NCBI GenBank assembly: GCA_938002015.1
Contig: CALLAU010000007.1
Location: 91,745 to 155,744 of the forward strand
DNA: 64,000 nt
From: an uncultured Bdellovibrionales bacterium
GTDB taxonomy: Bacteria > Bdellovibrionota > Bdellovibrionia > Bdellovibrionales > UBA1609
Direction: 5' to 3'
In this document: positions 61,743 through 64,000 of the stretch, piece after piece
Layout of the letters: the number at the start of each line of letters is the position of its first letter
Numbering within the stretch: position 1 is the first letter of the stretch
Position numbers and translations under genes: made by a program
The notes under the pieces: generated by a model
Seen by the model: only the letters and a program-made list of their open reading frames with translations
The model's database searches: none
What the model was told of the DNA's origin: nothing

Positions 61743-64000
61743 ATGGATTTGGTAAATGTGATAAACAAAGAAGTTAAGGGAAATATATTTTATATTATAT
61801 TGATTTTAATATCTTTACCAAGCTTGGTTTTGGCTCAAGTTGATCCTATTAAATTATCTATTGAAACTCGAACGCGTTTAGATCTTGTCCCAGAGTTTAA
61901 ATTCATTCAAGAAGAAGCAAATAAACTTGGAGTTAAGGTTTATCTTTTTGGTGGTACGGCTTCAGCTTTTGCTCACTACGTAAGATGGGATCTGGAGCGC
62001 GAAGCTGGAGATGAAAAGTATCAGCCTGAGCGTTTTGATTATGATTTTACAAACATTTATCGCGGAAACCAAGATTTAGATATCGTTGTTGATGGTACTG
62101 CTGAACAAGCAGCGGCTTTGCAGCAAATTTTAAAAAAAGAATACCCACATTTTGTTGGCAGTAAAGAGGCCTGGGAAGTTAGGCTTTTAAGAGCAGAGAT
62201 TGGCGACAAATTACCACTTCTTGATAACCCCGATTTTTTAAACCAGCACACTGATACAAACTCAACTGGAATGGTTGCGGTTAACTCTAATCCAGGTGAG
62301 ATTGTTTTTAGAGATCTTTTTGATTGGGAGAATCCTGACTCAAGATTCTTAAATGATGTGGCTGCAGGAAGAATTAAATTTTTATTTTCTGATAGTCATA
62401 AAACTACATCGCGTTTTAAAGAAGGCAAGAATCCACCAGTTTTTGCAGCGATTAGGTATCTTGCAAAGTTAGCGCAGTATGAAGTTGATGAAGCAGAAGG
62501 TGATTTAGAAATTATAAAAAGAATTGTTGAAGGAACAAACTGGGATGAGGTTAAAAATAATTCTTACGTGAAGCACAAATTAGAGGAATTTGGAAAGAAA
62601 GTTTTACTTAACGCGCCGGATTCAGAGTATGCGTGGAATTTGTTAGAGGAGACAGGTTTAAGAAAGCGCTTGATTGAAATGGATGGCAATCGAATTAGTT
62701 CGGTTGAAAGTCTTTCGTGGTGGATGAATAAGGAGCCTTTAAGAACAAATCCTCTTGGTGAAGGAAATGGTAAGACAGCGGCAGAGATTTTTAAAGGCCA
62801 CATAAATGAAGATGGAGAAATAGTTGTAGCGCATGAGACGAATTCTTTTGAAGCCTATGAGAATATCACGCGCTCCTCTCATGGTGCTGCAAATGCTTTT
62901 ATTTCAAGAGATAGTGTTAGTGGTGAAGCTGCAATGCTTGGTGATGGTTTTTATACAAGGCTTGGTGTAAAAGGCGCTCGAGGGACGAATCTAACAATTA
63001 GGTTTAAGTTAAATCCTAATGCAAGCGAAGGTAAAGATTTTATTTATAAAGATGATTTTATTGTTGTTAAAAACAAAGCAGCTTTAGAACTTATCCAAGA
63101 AAATTTAAATATCTCAATGGTTAATTTTTTAAAACTAGTCATGTCAAATTCAATTTCAGAAAGTGATAAAGGGCTAAAGGAAAAGCTCTTAAGAAAATTT
63201 AATAGAACAACTTTTGATGACTTGAATGAAGCAAAATCCTTTTTAAGAGATCATTTCTTTATCGCAAAAGATTTCCCAGAACCTTTTGACTTTAGTGCTC
63301 TTGAAGAAGCTGAGTCATTTGATGTTATTCTTAATCTCGTTGTCCAGGATTCACAAAATTATTTTAGAAAGATTATTGCTGATTTTTTAGGGTCCAATCA
63401 AGATCAGTTAAAGGAAGAGTGGATAGAGGCGTTAATTCAAAAAGGCCCTGTGGATAAGGAAATAGCCCGGTACGTTTTATCAAAAGAGCACTGGCGAGAT
63501 CACCCTGAGTGGGTTGAAGCTTTAATTGATAAAGGCGCGGTGGATAGGGTAATAGCAGAGTATGTTTTATCAAAGGATCACTGGAGAGATCATCCAGAAT
63601 GGGTGCAAATTATAATTAATAGAGGTAGTGCTGATAAGGAAATAGCGAGGCATGTTTTATCAAAGGAGCACTGGAAAGATCACCCAAGGTGGGCTCAAAG
63701 TCTAATTGATAAAGGTGATGCTGATAGCGAAATAGCAGAGTATGTTTTATCAAAGGAGTACTGGAAAGGTCATCCTGAATGGGTTCAAAGTCTAATTGAT
63801 AAGGGTAATGTTGATAGGGAAATAGCAGAGTATGTTTTATCAAAGGATCACTGGAGGGGACATCCGAACTTAGTTCAAAGTTTAATTGATAAAGGTAGTG
63901 CTGATAGGGAAATAGCAGAGTATGTTTTATCAAAGGATCACTGGAGGGGACATCCGAACTTAGTTCAAAGTTTAATTGATAAAGGTAGTGCTGATAGGGA
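61743..64000 (+). CDS. exported nucleotidyltransferase-like repeat protein, paralogue of the first gene (right-truncated)
   Basis: The frame is open from the ATG at 61743 to the window edge, at least 752 residues. A signal peptide ends near LVLAQ. The head domain repeats the first gene: GG at 70-71 and D-L-D at 111-113, with 73 of 75 residues identical over the segment from VPEFKF to TAEQA. The second block (about 370-450) is also shared, including LGDGFYTRLG. From residue 559 on, near-perfect 30-residue repeats begin. A GTG start at 61758 is possible. Enzymatic head plus expandable solenoid tail suggests a secreted effector or surface protein; the activity is not demonstrated. Confidence 0.85.
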   Translation, partial: MDLVNVINKEVKGNIFYIILILISLPSLVLAQVDPIKLSIETRTRLDLVPEFKFIQEEANKLGVKVYLFGGTASAFAHYVRWDLEREAGDEKYQPERFDYDFTNIYRGNQDLDIVVDGTAEQAAALQQILKKEYPHFVGSKEAWEVRLLRAEIGDKLPLLDNPDFLNQHTDTNSTGMVAVNSNPGEIVFRDLFDWENPDSRFLNDVAAGRIKFLFSDSHKTTSRFKEGKNPPVFAAIRYLAKLAQYEVDEAEGDLEIIKRIVEGTNWDEVKNNSYVKHKLEEFGKKVLLNAPDSEYAWNLLEETGLRKRLIEMDGNRISSVESLSWWMNKEPLRTNPLGEGNGKTAAEIFKGHINEDGEIVVAHETNSFEAYENITRSSHGAANAFISRDSVSGEAAMLGDGFYTRLGVKGARGTNLTIRFKLNPNASEGKDFIYKDDFIVVKNKAALELIQENLNISMVNFLKLVMSNSISESDKGLKEKLLRKFNRTTFDDLNEAKSFLRDHFFIAKDFPEPFDFSALEEAESFDVILNLVVQDSQNYFRKIIADFLGSNQDQLKEEWIEALIQKGPVDKEIARYVLSKEHWRDHPEWVEALIDKGAVDRVIAEYVLSKDHWRDHPEWVQIIINRGSADKEIARHVLSKEHWKDHPRWAQSLIDKGDADSEIAEYVLSKEYWKGHPEWVQSLIDKGNVDREIAEYVLSKDHWRGHPNLVQSLIDKGSADREIAEYVLSKDHWRGHPNLVQSLIDKGSADR
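63417..64000 (+). repeat. 90-base tandem coding repeats (30-residue units)
   Basis: Units start at 63417, 63507, 63597, 63687, 63777 and 63867, and a seventh at 63957 is cut by the window edge. Each encodes a unit with core LIDKG, EIAEYVLSK, and HWRGHP. The stretch 63812-63910 is identical to 63902-64000, so the last copies duplicated very recently, while the first units have diverged. This is coding repeat DNA, not a CRISPR array. Confidence 0.95.

Noticed and set aside
63373..63933. minus-strand repetitive open frames
   Set aside because: They are the reverse complement of the 30-residue repeats and have no independent start signals.
63417..64000. possible CRISPR-like or satellite array
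   Set aside because: The period is an exact multiple of three, there are no unique spacers, and the reading frame of the gene continues through it.

Overview
The window is AT-rich DNA of a Gram-negative bacterium. Exported proteins, lipoproteins, outer-membrane barrels, TPR proteins and a gliding-type motility cluster dominate. Together with DUF1552/DUF1592 proteins, split GYF/PilZ proteins, two-component and sigma54 regulators and low GC, this points to the Bdellovibrionota, probably a Bacteriovorax/Halobacteriovorax-like predator. That placement is inferred from gene content. No tRNA, rRNA, CRISPR array, insertion sequence or prophage was found.

Layout. (1) 348-3680 encodes a large exported protein with a nucleotidyltransferase-like head and degenerate helical repeats. 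(2) 3788-12562 holds purH, a GYF-TPR membrane protein, a serine acetyltransferase, an RsmI-like methylase, a HAD protein, a phnD-phnC-phnE transporter and a lipoprotein. (3) 13375-26151 is one compact 12-gene operon resembling the myxobacterial Agl-Glt motility machine: PilZ/GYF protein, VWA-like lipoprotein, a TolQ and two TolR proteins (motor), then an order matching gltD-E-F-G-H-I, closed by a terminator at 26180. (4) 26286-28415 holds a thiolase and a DUF2799 protein. (5) 28738-34828 encodes only the peripheral arm of complex I (nuoB, nuoCD, nuoE, nuoF, nuoG, nuoI), preceded by two matching palindromes and followed by recO. (6) 35461-45692 is a mix: gmhB, a Xer-type recombinase, a probable small RNA before a sigma54 activator, an outer-membrane barrel, a histone-H1-like Lys-rich protein with an acidic tail, and clpB. 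(7) 45877-49373 is a cytochrome-type DUF1592/1588 protein paired with a DUF1552 protein. (8) 49825-55472 is riboflavin biosynthesis (ribE, ribB fusion, ribH) running into an NtrY/NtrX-like pair. (9) 55586-58682 holds proS, pyrF and an rlmB-type methylase. (10) 58765-64000 encodes an exported double-AAA+ protein and, 17 bases later, a paralogue of the first gene. Its tail is a 90-base tandem repeat that runs off the window.

The most unusual content is the pair of exported proteins at the two edges, nearly identical in their head domain but with different repeat tails, one of them next to an AAA+ ATPase that carries a signal peptide. Next are the single-operon Agl-Glt-like machine, in which one TolR subunit lacks the proton-carrying Asp, and the unannotated transcript-like element at about 37.5 kb.
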